IMG/VR virus record: IMGVR_UViG_3300044950_001033
Location: 1-59,978 of that record
Source of the DNA: a virus
Direction: 5' to 3' (one strand)
DNA: 59,978 nt
Shown here: piece after piece, positions 7,751 through 15,451 of the stretch
How the letters are laid out: every line of letters starts with the position of its first letter
Position numbering within the stretch: the first letter of the stretch is position 1
Position numbers and translations under genes: made by a program
The notes under the pieces: generated by a model
Databases searched by the model: none
What the model was told of the DNA's origin: nothing
The model's input: only the letters and a program-made list of their open reading frames with translations

Positions 7751-7757
7751 TATTTAT
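7751..7757 (+). promoter_or_regulatory. TATTTAT element before the tail sheath gene
   Basis: TATTTATCAA lies 35 bases before the ATG of the sheath gene, in the 130-base non-coding stretch between the small minus-strand gene and the sheath. It is a good candidate late promoter for the main tail operon. Confidence 0.45.
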
Positions 7758-7792
7758 CAATAAAATAAATCTGCAATAGAATTAATTAAATA

Positions 7793-10700
7793 ATGGCAAC
7801 AGCACAAGCAAATCAAAAAGTTTTTGTATCACCTGGAGTTTACACATCAGAAACGGACTTATCGTTCGTAGCACAAAGTGTAGGTGTTACTACCTTAGGT
7901 TTAGTAGGGGAAACAATAAAAGGACCTGCATTCGAACCTGTATTTATAACTAACTACGACGAGTTCCAAGCATATTTTGGAGGAACTGAACCTGTAAAAT
8001 TTGTAAACACACAAATACCAAAATATGAAGCGGCGTATATCGCCAAATCATACTTACAACAATCTAACCAATTGTTTGTAACAAGAATATTAGGATTATC
8101 AGGATATGACGCTGGTCCATCTTGGAGTATTAGAGTTACTGCCAATGTTGACCCGTTAACGATTGGTATAATTTCACCAACAGGAGGAACCGCTTTTTCG
8201 GCAACATTCACAGGATATTCTTCAGGAAGTACAATTCAATTTATTGGGGGAGCATTACCAACTCAAGTAAGTAATAACTATAATACTCTTTACAGATTAT
8301 CTGATGGTAGTACTTCAACATATGGTGAAGATTTCAATAGTAATTTAAGTTTTATTATTGATAATAATTCTTATTCCGCAACAACCGTTGCTATGTATGG
8401 TGCAATTCCTTCAGACCAATATTGGAGTCTTGTTAGTCAATATTCAAATCAATTAAATGTTTTTGGTTCAGACACAAATAATTTAGATACTAACGATTTA
8501 AGTTCAGACTCAAATGACCCATGGTATTACGCAGCGTTTACTAATGATGCAAATGTAAATAACGATTATGCTGGTTATTCATTTTATTATGATGTATCAT
8601 CATTAAGTACTAGTGATGGTGGTATCACTTATACAGGAACTATTACAGGAGAGTCATATAATTTTTCAGGAACTGCTTATAGTGAATATAATAATATGGT
8701 TGTTGGAACTTTGCGTTCAAGAGGTATTTCATTATATTCTAACAATGCAGACCTTGACCAACATGGACCTGTATATGAAGTGACAGGACTTACTGATGTT
8801 ACTTTAATTAGTACTGGACAATATTCAGGAATCACTAATTCACCATATGAAGGGTTTTTACTTTCAGGTATAACTAATGATAGTAATACGTTTTCTTTTG
8901 AAACTTCATTATCAGCGGCATCATCTAAATTTATTACTAAAGTTTTAGGCACAGATAATTTTGGTAAATCAAGATATGAAGTACCAATCTTTGTTGAAGA
9001 GTTATATCCAAGTTCTTTGAGTTATGCTTATAACCAAGGATATATTAAAGGTATTAATCCTCAATTAGTTGCTCTTGAAGATGCAAGAAGTGAAAACACA
9101 CAATCAATCGCGTATAAAGTTGAAAAATACCAATCACCTGAAACACCATTTTTGGTTTCTGAGTTAAGAGGTAATCAAGTTTATAAATTATTTAAATTTA
9201 TCTCAATCTCTGATGGAGACGCAGCGAATGTTGAGGTAAAAATTTCAATAGCTAACTTATCGTTTAATAACATGACATTTGATGTACTTGTTAGAAACTT
9301 CTTTGATACTGATGCAAATCCTGTTGTTATTGAGAAATTCACTAATTGTAATATGGACGCAGGTTCTAACAATTTCGTAGCGAAAAAAATTGGTAGTGCA
9401 AATGGGGAATACGCATTAATTTCAAAATTCGTTATGATTGAATTAGCGGAAGAATATCCTATAGACGCAATTCCTTGTGGATTCTACGGTTATACTCAGA
9501 GAGAATACGAATCAACTGAAAATATTTCACCAGTACCTAAATTCAAAACTAAATATTATTATCCAGGTGAGGTTGTTTTTAACCCCCCATTTGGAACAAC
9601 TGCAAATGCAACTGAATCAGCAGGTGATATTGTTAGAAGAACTTACTTAGGATTCTCAAGTCAATTTGGTATTGATGAAGCATTTTTATCTTATAAAGGT
9701 AAACAAAACCCACCAAACTGGGTTAGTTCAGCATTACCTATCGCAGGTCAAGCGTGGAATTACTTAAGTAGAGGTTTCCACATGGACTCAGGAGCAACTG
9801 TTGTTACAATTGCAAACTCATACCAAACAAGTGGGGCGACTGCTTTTGAATGTGGTGTAGCTGATTTTAGATTTGACCCTGAAACTCAAGAAAACCCATA
9901 CTACTTCATTTACTCAAGAAAATATACATTATGTTTTGCGGGAGGATTTGATGGTTGGGATGTTTATAGAGAATTTAGAACTAACCAAGATAGATTCCAA
10001 TTAGGAGCATCAGGTTACTTGGCAGGAGCATCGTCTTCTACAAGATACCCAACAGCAACAGGTCAAGGTTTATTTAAACGAATTGTGGTAAGTAATAACA
10101 CACAAGATTTTGCAAACACTGATTATTATGCATACTTACTTGGTATCTTAACATTCTCAAATCCTGAGGCAACAAATATTAACATATTTGCAACTTCAAG
10201 TATTGATTATGTTAACAACTCAAACCTTGTTGAAGAAACTATTGATATGGTACAATATTCAAGAGCTGACTCTGTGTATATCGCAACAACTCCTGATTAC
10301 TTAATGTACACTCCAGATGGAACTAACTCTTTAGATATCATCTACTCACAAGAAGCGGTTGATAACTTAGATAATACAGGAATTGACTCTAACTATACTG
10401 CAACTTACTATCCATGGATTTTAGTAAGAGATACTGTGAATAACACACAAATCTATTTACCACCAACAGGTGAAGTTGTAAGAAACTTGGCATTAACTGA
10501 TAACATTGCGTTCCCTTGGTTCGCATCTGCGGGTTACACAAGAGGTCTTGTAAACTCAATCAAAGCAAGAGTTAAATTGACTCAAGAAGATAGAGACACA
10601 CTTTACCAAGGTAGAATTAACCCAATTGCTACTTTTGCGGATGTAGGTACTGTAATTTGGGGTAACAAAACATTACAAATTGCTGATTCAGCACTTAACA

Positions 10701-11008
10701 GATTGAACGTAAGAAGATTATTACTTCAAGCTCGTAAGTTGATTTCAGCGGTGGCAGTAAGATTATTGTTTGAACAAAACGACCAAATCGTTAGACAACA
10801 ATTCTTAGATAGTGTTAACCCAATCTTAGACTCAATTAGAAGAGACAGAGGTTTATATGATTTCCGTGTAACAGTTTCTTCAACACCTGAAGACTTAGAT
10901 AGAAATACATTAGTAGGGAAAATCTATTTAAAACCTACGAAGGCGTTAGAGTTCATTGATATTGAATTCTTCATTACTCCAACAGGAGCTTCGTTCGAGA
11001 ATATTTAA
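7793..11008 (+). CDS. Contractile tail sheath protein (gp18-like)
   Basis: This 1071-residue protein forms the outer contractile tube of the tail. The N-terminus (VFVSPGVYTSETDLS, then GLVGETIKGPAFEP) is the typical start of myovirus sheath proteins. The C-terminal 200 residues (RLLLQARKLI, then FRVTVSSTPEDLDRNTL and LEFIDIEFFITPTG) form the conserved domain that links neighbouring subunits. T4 gp18 is 659 residues; the extra length lies in the middle (about 130-480), a Ser/Thr/Asn-rich stretch probably exposed on the tail surface as inserted domains. The gene opens an operon after a 130-base regulatory gap. The tube gene follows two genes later. Confidence 0.93.
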   Translation: MATAQANQKVFVSPGVYTSETDLSFVAQSVGVTTLGLVGETIKGPAFEPVFITNYDEFQAYFGGTEPVKFVNTQIPKYEAAYIAKSYLQQSNQLFVTRILGLSGYDAGPSWSIRVTANVDPLTIGIISPTGGTAFSATFTGYSSGSTIQFIGGALPTQVSNNYNTLYRLSDGSTSTYGEDFNSNLSFIIDNNSYSATTVAMYGAIPSDQYWSLVSQYSNQLNVFGSDTNNLDTNDLSSDSNDPWYYAAFTNDANVNNDYAGYSFYYDVSSLSTSDGGITYTGTITGESYNFSGTAYSEYNNMVVGTLRSRGISLYSNNADLDQHGPVYEVTGLTDVTLISTGQYSGITNSPYEGFLLSGITNDSNTFSFETSLSAASSKFITKVLGTDNFGKSRYEVPIFVEELYPSSLSYAYNQGYIKGINPQLVALEDARSENTQSIAYKVEKYQSPETPFLVSELRGNQVYKLFKFISISDGDAANVEVKISIANLSFNNMTFDVLVRNFFDTDANPVVIEKFTNCNMDAGSNNFVAKKIGSANGEYALISKFVMIELAEEYPIDAIPCGFYGYTQREYESTENISPVPKFKTKYYYPGEVVFNPPFGTTANATESAGDIVRRTYLGFSSQFGIDEAFLSYKGKQNPPNWVSSALPIAGQAWNYLSRGFHMDSGATVVTIANSYQTSGATAFECGVADFRFDPETQENPYYFIYSRKYTLCFAGGFDGWDVYREFRTNQDRFQLGASGYLAGASSSTRYPTATGQGLFKRIVVSNNTQDFANTDYYAYLLGILTFSNPEATNINIFATSSIDYVNNSNLVEETIDMVQYSRADSVYIATTPDYLMYTPDGTNSLDIIYSQEAVDNLDNTGIDSNYTATYYPWILVRDTVNNTQIYLPPTGEVVRNLALTDNIAFPWFASAGYTRGLVNSIKARVKLTQEDRDTLYQGRINPIATFADVGTVIWGNKTLQIADSALNRLNVRRLLLQARKLISAVAVRLLFEQNDQIVRQQFLDSVNPILDSIRRDRGLYDFRVTVSSTPEDLDRNTLVGKIYLKPTKALEFIDIEFFITPTGASFENI

Positions 11009-11018
11009 TAAAAAAAAT

Positions 11019-11036
11019 GGGGGGAACAATCCCCCC
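11019..11036. terminator. G6/C6 hairpin after the sheath gene
   Basis: Six G, a six-base loop and six C form a strong stem between the sheath and HAD genes. On the plus strand it is followed by only TT, but on the minus strand it is followed by a T-rich run, so as an intrinsic terminator it would work better for leftward transcription. For rightward transcription it may act as an mRNA stabiliser or partial terminator. Confidence 0.55.
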
Positions 11037-11044
11037 TTAGCCAA

Positions 11045-11872
11045 ATGAAAAAGAATTTAACAGAAGGATTTAAAGAAGAAGGTTCCCCAGATATGAAATA
11101 TTATGCGTTTGATTGGGACGATAATATTGTTCATATGCCAACCAAAATTATGGTTAAAACAGAAGGGGGTGACGAAGTGGGTATGTCAACTGATGATTTT
11201 GCGGAATATAGACATCAATTAGGTAAATCACCATTTCAATATAAAGGTGAGACAATTGTAGGTTATGGTGATGAACCATTTAAAAATTTCCAAACTCCGG
11301 GGGATAAAGATTTTTTAATTGACGCGATGAGGGCTGAAGAAGGTCCGGCATTTAATGATTTTAAAGAGGCGATTAATAACGGGTCAATTTTTTCTATAAT
11401 CACTGCGAGAGGTCATAAACCAAACACTTTAAAACAGGCGGTTTATAACTACATAATAAATGATTATAATGGGATTAATAAAGAAGAACTTCTTAAGAAT
11501 CTTAAAAAATATAGGTCGTTTGCTGGTGAAGATGAGATGAATGATGATGAGTTAATTAAAACTTATTTAGATATGTGTAAATTCCATCCTGTATCTTATA
11601 ATGATGTGGAAGGGGCTGCAAATCCTGAGGAAGCCAAAGTTCGTGCAATGGACAAATTTGTGGAGTACATTAGAGAATTATCTTCTAATTTAAATAAAAG
11701 AGCATTTTTTAAAGACGATGTTAATAATAATTTTGTCCCATCAAAACCTACTATTGGATTTTCAGATGATGATATTAGAAATGTGGAAGTAATGAAAAAA
11801 CATTTTAAGGATAAGCCTGATAACATTGTTAAAACTTATTCTACTGCAGGAGGAATAAAAAAAGAATATTAA
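11045..11872 (+). CDS. HAD-superfamily hydrolase-like protein
   Basis: This 275-residue protein has the motifs of haloacid dehalogenase-type phosphatases. Motif I is FDWDDNI with nucleophile D23 and acid D25, motif II is IITARG (T120), and motif IV is GFSDDDIRN (D241-D243), which binds Mg2+. The region between motifs I and II is longer than in minimal HADs and may form a cap; a helical, acidic insert lies at about 135-215. Substrate is unknown; candidates are a nucleotide, a nucleic acid 5'-end or a phosphoprotein. The first residues, MKKNLTEGF, resemble the MKxx(L/I/V)TE tag of two other genes here. If M17 were used instead, the tag would be lost. Lying between sheath and tube genes, it is probably a late-expressed gene. 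Confidence 0.8.
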   Translation: MKKNLTEGFKEEGSPDMKYYAFDWDDNIVHMPTKIMVKTEGGDEVGMSTDDFAEYRHQLGKSPFQYKGETIVGYGDEPFKNFQTPGDKDFLIDAMRAEEGPAFNDFKEAINNGSIFSIITARGHKPNTLKQAVYNYIINDYNGINKEELLKNLKKYRSFAGEDEMNDDELIKTYLDMCKFHPVSYNDVEGAANPEEAKVRAMDKFVEYIRELSSNLNKRAFFKDDVNNNFVPSKPTIGFSDDDIRNVEVMKKHFKDKPDNIVKTYSTAGGIKKEY

Positions 11873-11947
11873 CTAGTAATAAAAAACTAGTATTAAATAA
11901 ATAAAGAAAAAAAACTAGTTAAAATAACTAGAATTAAATAAACTAGT
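11872..11947. repeat. ACTAGT repeat cluster, about 14-base spacing
   Basis: The 177-base gap between the HAD and tube genes holds ACTAGT at 11872, 11886, 11914 and 11942, plus ACTAGA at 11927. Spacings are 14, 28, 13 and 15 bases, close to multiples of 14. Within it, 11915-11931 is a perfect inverted repeat with 7-base arms and a 3-base loop. Because each unit is a palindrome, any pair can form a hairpin. It may be a repressor array, a recombination or replication site, or a degenerate terminator. Confidence 0.6.
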
Positions 11948-12009
11948 CTGGAATATAATGATAATAATTTAATTTCAGAAAGTCAATAAAAATATTTTCC
12001 ATTTGGATA

Positions 12010-12016
12010 TATTTAT
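12010..12016 (+). promoter_or_regulatory. TATTTAT element before the tube gene
   Basis: TATTTATGATAATAA lies 33 bases before the tube ATG, the same distance as at the sheath and SSB genes. It is a candidate late promoter. Confidence 0.42.
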
Positions 12017-12049
12017 GATAATAAACAAAGAAAAACTAATTTAAATAAT

Positions 12050-12538
12050 ATGGCTGATTTATTGATGAAAATGCCGATTCCTTATGAACCGAAAAGACAA
12101 AACCGATTCATTTTAAGGTTTCCATCAAGTTTAGGGATTAATGAATGGTTTGTAGAGTCTACATCAAGACCACACATTACCATTGCAGCGACGGAAATAC
12201 CGTTCTTAAATACTTCAACTTATGTTGCTGGTAGATTCAACTGGCAAACAATTAATGTAACATTTAGAGACCCAATTGGTCCTTCTGCATCACAAGCTCT
12301 TATGGAGTGGGTTCGTTTACATGCTGAGTCTGTAACAGGTCGTATGGGATATGCTGCGGGTTATAAAAAAGATATTGACCTTGAAATGTTAGACCCAACA
12401 GGAGTTGTTGTTGAAAAATGGATTCTTTACGGAACATTCTTAACAGATGTAAACTTCAATGCGTTGGCTTACAATACAGACGCGTTAGCAACAATCACTG
12501 CGACACTTCGTATGGATAGATGTGTACTTGTTTACTGA
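12050..12538 (+). CDS. Tail tube protein (gp19-like)
   Basis: This 162-residue protein is almost the same length as T4 gp19 (163 residues), which stacks in hexameric rings to make the inner tail tube through which DNA passes. It shows the family pattern: an N-terminal KRQNRFILRFP strand, a short RPHITIAATEIP segment, VTFRDPIGPSASQAL in the centre, then ILYGTFLTDVNF and a final strand ATITATLRMDRC. This is the fold shared by tail tube and Hcp-type proteins. It has its own upstream element and is followed by a hairpin terminator, so it can be made in large amounts from a monocistronic transcript, as expected for a major virion component. Confidence 0.92.
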   Translation: MADLLMKMPIPYEPKRQNRFILRFPSSLGINEWFVESTSRPHITIAATEIPFLNTSTYVAGRFNWQTINVTFRDPIGPSASQALMEWVRLHAESVTGRMGYAAGYKKDIDLEMLDPTGVVVEKWILYGTFLTDVNFNALAYNTDALATITATLRMDRCVLVY

Positions 12539-12560
12539 TATAGTAATAGAATAGTCTTTC

Positions 12561-12567
12561 TATTTAT
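12561..12567 (+). promoter_or_regulatory. TATTTAT element between tube and gp26-like genes
   Basis: TATTTATAAA lies 22 bases after the tube stop and 62 bases before the next ATG. A hairpin with a T-rich tail lies between it and that gene, so a transcript starting here would begin with the hairpin as its leader. Confidence 0.3.
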
Positions 12568-12590
12568 AAAAAATTAATACTAATTATATT

Positions 12591-12627
12591 TAACCGTAAA
12601 GAACATAAACTTTACGGTTAATTTTTT
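12591..12627 (+). terminator. Intrinsic terminator after the tube gene
   Basis: An 11-base perfect stem (TAACCGTAAAG with its complement, 12591-12601 and 12610-12620) with an 8-base loop is followed by ATTTTTTAT. The next gene begins at 12630, immediately after the tail of the hairpin. Confidence 0.82.
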
Positions 12628-12629
12628 AT

Positions 12630-13373
12630 ATGGATAATCAATCAAAAGAATACGGACAAGCGAATTTTACGCTACCCCACGATGTGGTACCATTACCATC
12701 TCAGGGAGTCTTTTACAAAAACAAGAAAAAATCTATCAAAGTCGGTTATTTAACCGCTAATGATGAGAATTTATTAATGGCGGGTGGTGACGGAATGACT
12801 CAAAATCTTTTAAGAACCAAAATTTACGAACCAGATTTACGTGTTGAAGATATGTTAGAAGGTGATGTTGAGGCAATACTTATCTTTTTACGAAACACGG
12901 CTTTTGGCCCTGAAATGGAGTTAACACTTACTGACCCTGGTACTCGGAAACCTTTTAAAACTACGGTTGCTTTAGACCAACTATCAATCAGTCAAGGACA
13001 ACAACCTAATGAGGACGGTACTTTTATTACCACTTTACCAAAATCACAAAATACTATTAAGTTAAAACCAATGACTTATGGTGAAATTTTGGAAAATCAA
13101 AGAATTGCAGACACTTACCCTGCAGGTAGAGTTGTACCAACAGTTACATTAAGACTTCAAAAAGAAATTATTGAAGTTAACGGGATAACCGATAAAGGCG
13201 AAATCGCAAAATTTATTGAGTCGATGCCAATCGCGGATTCAAAATTCATACGAAAATTTATGAATGATAATGAACCAAGATTAGATATGACACGCACAGT
13301 TACAACCCCATCAGGAGAAAAACTTACAGTTAATGTAGGATTTGGGGTTGACTTTTTTCGTCCTTTCTTCTGA
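12630..13373 (+). CDS. Tail assembly/baseplate hub protein (gp26-like), start frame of a likely frameshift product
   Basis: This 247-residue protein has the pattern of the T4 baseplate (gp26-like) family. It opens with VVPLPSQGVFYKNKKKSIKVGYLTANDENLL (split here as VVPLPSQGVFY and VGYLTANDENLL), followed by a helical DMLEGDVEAILIFLRNTAFG block and, after a beta region, KLKPMTYGEILENQ. In many phages a protein at this place, directly before the tape measure gene, is a tail-assembly chaperone with a longer form made by ribosomal frameshifting. Here the zero frame ends VDFFRPFF-stop, while another frame continues for 46 coding-like codons without its own ATG. The gene starts three bases after a terminator hairpin, so its leader is unusual. 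Confidence 0.65.
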   Translation: MDNQSKEYGQANFTLPHDVVPLPSQGVFYKNKKKSIKVGYLTANDENLLMAGGDGMTQNLLRTKIYEPDLRVEDMLEGDVEAILIFLRNTAFGPEMELTLTDPGTRKPFKTTVALDQLSISQGQQPNEDGTFITTLPKSQNTIKLKPMTYGEILENQRIADTYPAGRVVPTVTLRLQKEIIEVNGITDKGEIAKFIESMPIADSKFIRKFMNDNEPRLDMTRTVTTPSGEKLTVNVGFGVDFFRPFF

Positions 13374-13512
13374 TTATAGGAAAAGTCAGCTCGATGAATA
13401 TTACTATTTGACTACGTTATTACACATAGGATACCAAGATTTTTTAATAATGCCTCTTTTTATGAGGAAATATTTACTAGATAAATGGATTGAAGATAAT
13501 AAAAAGGACTGA
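13339..13512 (+). CDS. Probable frameshift-expressed C-terminal extension of the 12630 gene
   Basis: This frame is +1 (equivalently -2) relative to the 12630 gene, opens after a stop at 13336 and runs to a TGA at 13510-13512. From 13372 it encodes 46 residues beginning DYRKSQLDEYYYLTTLLHIG, with a later MPLFMRKYLLDKW segment. The composition is that of a real helical protein. It has no ATG near its start; the first in-frame ATGs are far inside. The overlap contains six T followed by CGT (13353-13361), where tRNA-Phe could slip from TTT to TTC. Its stop falls in the terminator stem, as expected for a true gene end. The alternative is a non-ATG start (TTG at 13342 or 13348). Confidence 0.62.
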   Translation, partial: DLGLTFFVLSSDYRKSQLDEYYYLTTLLHIGYQDFLIMPLFMRKYLLDKWIEDNKKD

Positions 13513-13527
13513 AAACTCAGTCCTTTT
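13502..13527 (+). terminator. Intrinsic terminator before the tape measure gene
   Basis: An 11-base perfect stem (AAAAGGACTGA and its complement) with a 4-base AAAC loop ends in TTTT. It overlaps the stop codon of the frameshift extension and directly precedes the next TATTTAT element. Confidence 0.85.
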
Positions 13528-13528
13528 G

Positions 13529-13535
13529 TATTTAT
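13529..13535 (+). promoter_or_regulatory. TATTTAT element before the tape measure gene
   Basis: TATTTATAAATAA follows the terminator by one base and lies 22 bases before the ATG at 13558. The terminator-then-element layout strongly suggests a transcription start. Confidence 0.45.
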
Positions 13536-13557
13536 AAATAACTAATACAATTATAAT

Positions 13558-15408
13558 ATGGCAGATAATACAGAAGACGGATTTTTAAATGAGATGAAAG
13601 ATGCTACAAATTTCTCAGCTAAAGAATTTGAGTATGGATACGAAAGAATTAGTTCCACCGCTGGACAAATCAACAAACTTTTTGGACAGACAAGAGAAAG
13701 AATTAATGAATTAAAAACTTCTCTTGCAGACACTTCACCTGGAATTGTTAGATTAGGTGGGGATTTAGGTGCCGTTGCTGATACTATTAGTGAAATAGCT
13801 ATCGCTTCAAGAAGAAATGTTGTTGCGAATAAAGAAGATGTGGAGCAAATGTACGCGGCTCAGAAAATTTTAGGAACTTCTGTTGGGGAGTTATCTGAAA
13901 AATTTATGGATATTGGAGTTGGTATTTCCCAAATACCAGAAGAATTAGAAAAATCAATCAATTATATTCAAAGTATTGGTGGTAACACCAAACAGGTAAT
14001 GAAAGATGTTCAAGACAACATGGGTCAAATGAATCGTTACCAATTTGAAGGTGGTGTTCAAGGTTTAACCAAAATGGCAGCCCAAGCGTCAATGTTAAGA
14101 TTTGATATGGGTCAAACATTTGCATTAGCGGAAAAAGTGTTAACTCCTGAAGGTGCAATTGAAACTGCAGCAGCATTCCAAAGATTGGGAATATCTGCAG
14201 GAGCTCTCGCCGACCCATTTGCATTAATGAATCAGTCAATTAATGACCCATCAGGTTTACAAAATAGCTTGGCGGATGTTGCCAAACAATTTACTTATTT
14301 TGATGAAAAAACAAAAACTTTTAAAATTAACCCACAGGGTGTATTAACTTTAAAAGAAATGGAGACTCAAACAGGTGTTAGTGCTAGAGAGATGAGTAAA
14401 ATGGGTCTTGCGGCTGCGGAATTGGACCAAAGATTATCAGCGATTAAAACAGCGGGACTTACAATTGCAAGTGAAGAAGACAAACAATATTTAGCTAACA
14501 TTGCGACAATGCAAGATGGTAAATACAAAGTGACTTTAGAAGATGGTACCAAAAAAGAATTGGCAGAATTAACACAACCTGAATTTGATAAATTAATTGA
14601 ACAACAAAAAACAGGTCCAAAAACTTTAGAAGACATTGCCAGAAAACAAATGAATTATTCTGACATAATTTCGTCTGATGTAAAGGCGATTAAATCGGCG
14701 GTTATTGGAGGTGCTGTAACACAAAAAGATTTATTAAGACTTTCAGAATCTGCTAGGTCAAGAAGTACTGATTTAACAGGAGCAGCATCACGAAACTTTG
14801 CAAGTCCTGAGGCAGTTAGAGGAGAATTAACAACAGCGTTAGGTGATATGAAATCACTGTATAAAGATATCCAAGAGGGTAAGAAAACCCCAACAGACGC
14901 TCTTAGCGATTATCTTAAAAAGATGGGAGAACAAGGGGAAAACATTAATTCAAAATTATTATCTAGTTTTAATAAATCAATAAAAGAAGCTCGTGATAAA
15001 AACCCTAATCAAACAGGTTTGGACAAAATGGTTCAAGAAGGTTATAATAAAATTTTAAACGAATTAGACAAAACAGAAAATGCTGCTAAAGCAAAAGAAA
15101 AAAATACTGTTTACGGTAATAAAAATATATCTTCACTTATTGAAGGAAGACAAACAAAAGATTTAAAAGAATCCTCATCAACGGAGGGCGCTTTTGGAAG
15201 TAAAAGTCAAAATGTTACTTATGATGGTACAGTTAATGTTAATGTTAATTTTACAGGAAATGGTGCGAAAGATTTAAACCCATCACAAATGGAACAAGTA
15301 ACTAAAGCCATTACAAGTACATTACGCTCTACAGCATTTGCACAAACATCCTATAATAATGCTCGTCCCGGCAATCCAACTAAATCACCTAAAGAAGTTA
15401 CGGTTTAA
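13558..15408 (+). CDS. Tail tape measure protein
   Basis: This 616-residue, mostly helical protein is rich in Ala, Lys, Glu and Gln, with long amphipathic stretches (such as FAQTSYNNARPG at the end and ISEIAIASRRNVV near residue 80). Phage tape measure proteins set tail length by spanning the tube lumen during assembly. T4 gp29, with the same job, is 590 residues, so by the usual length rule the tail would be similar in length to that of T4. The middle (about 120-300) resembles TP901-type tape measures (GALADPFALMNQ, then TQTGVSAREMSKMGLAAAE). No hydrophobic transmembrane segment is obvious. Its position right after the tail-assembly gene and before the large baseplate proteins supports the call. 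Confidence 0.72.
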   Translation: MADNTEDGFLNEMKDATNFSAKEFEYGYERISSTAGQINKLFGQTRERINELKTSLADTSPGIVRLGGDLGAVADTISEIAIASRRNVVANKEDVEQMYAAQKILGTSVGELSEKFMDIGVGISQIPEELEKSINYIQSIGGNTKQVMKDVQDNMGQMNRYQFEGGVQGLTKMAAQASMLRFDMGQTFALAEKVLTPEGAIETAAAFQRLGISAGALADPFALMNQSINDPSGLQNSLADVAKQFTYFDEKTKTFKINPQGVLTLKEMETQTGVSAREMSKMGLAAAELDQRLSAIKTAGLTIASEEDKQYLANIATMQDGKYKVTLEDGTKKELAELTQPEFDKLIEQQKTGPKTLEDIARKQMNYSDIISSDVKAIKSAVIGGAVTQKDLLRLSESARSRSTDLTGAASRNFASPEAVRGELTTALGDMKSLYKDIQEGKKTPTDALSDYLKKMGEQGENINSKLLSSFNKSIKEARDKNPNQTGLDKMVQEGYNKILNELDKTENAAKAKEKNTVYGNKNISSLIEGRQTKDLKESSSTEGAFGSKSQNVTYDGTVNVNVNFTGNGAKDLNPSQMEQVTKAITSTLRSTAFAQTSYNNARPGNPTKSPKEVTV

Positions 15409-15430
15409 TGATAAAAAATAACCCTCAATC

Positions 15431-15437
15431 TATTTAT
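15431..15437 (+). promoter_or_regulatory. TATTTAT element before the 1683-residue baseplate gene
   Basis: TATTTATTAATAAA lies 14 bases before the ATG at 15452, in the 43-base gap after the tape measure gene. Confidence 0.4.
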
Positions 15438-15451
15438 TAATAAAGTAATTA

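Noticed and set aside
7663-7792. A possible operator in the sheath upstream region (GGTAGAA and TTCCTAC as imperfect inverted repeat)
   Set aside because: The arms match only partly and such short matches are expected by chance; kept out of the feature list.
13958-14239. A minus-strand open frame inside the tape measure gene
   Set aside because: Composition is unlike the neighbours and it mirrors the Gln/Ala-rich helical coding strand; no start signal was seen.
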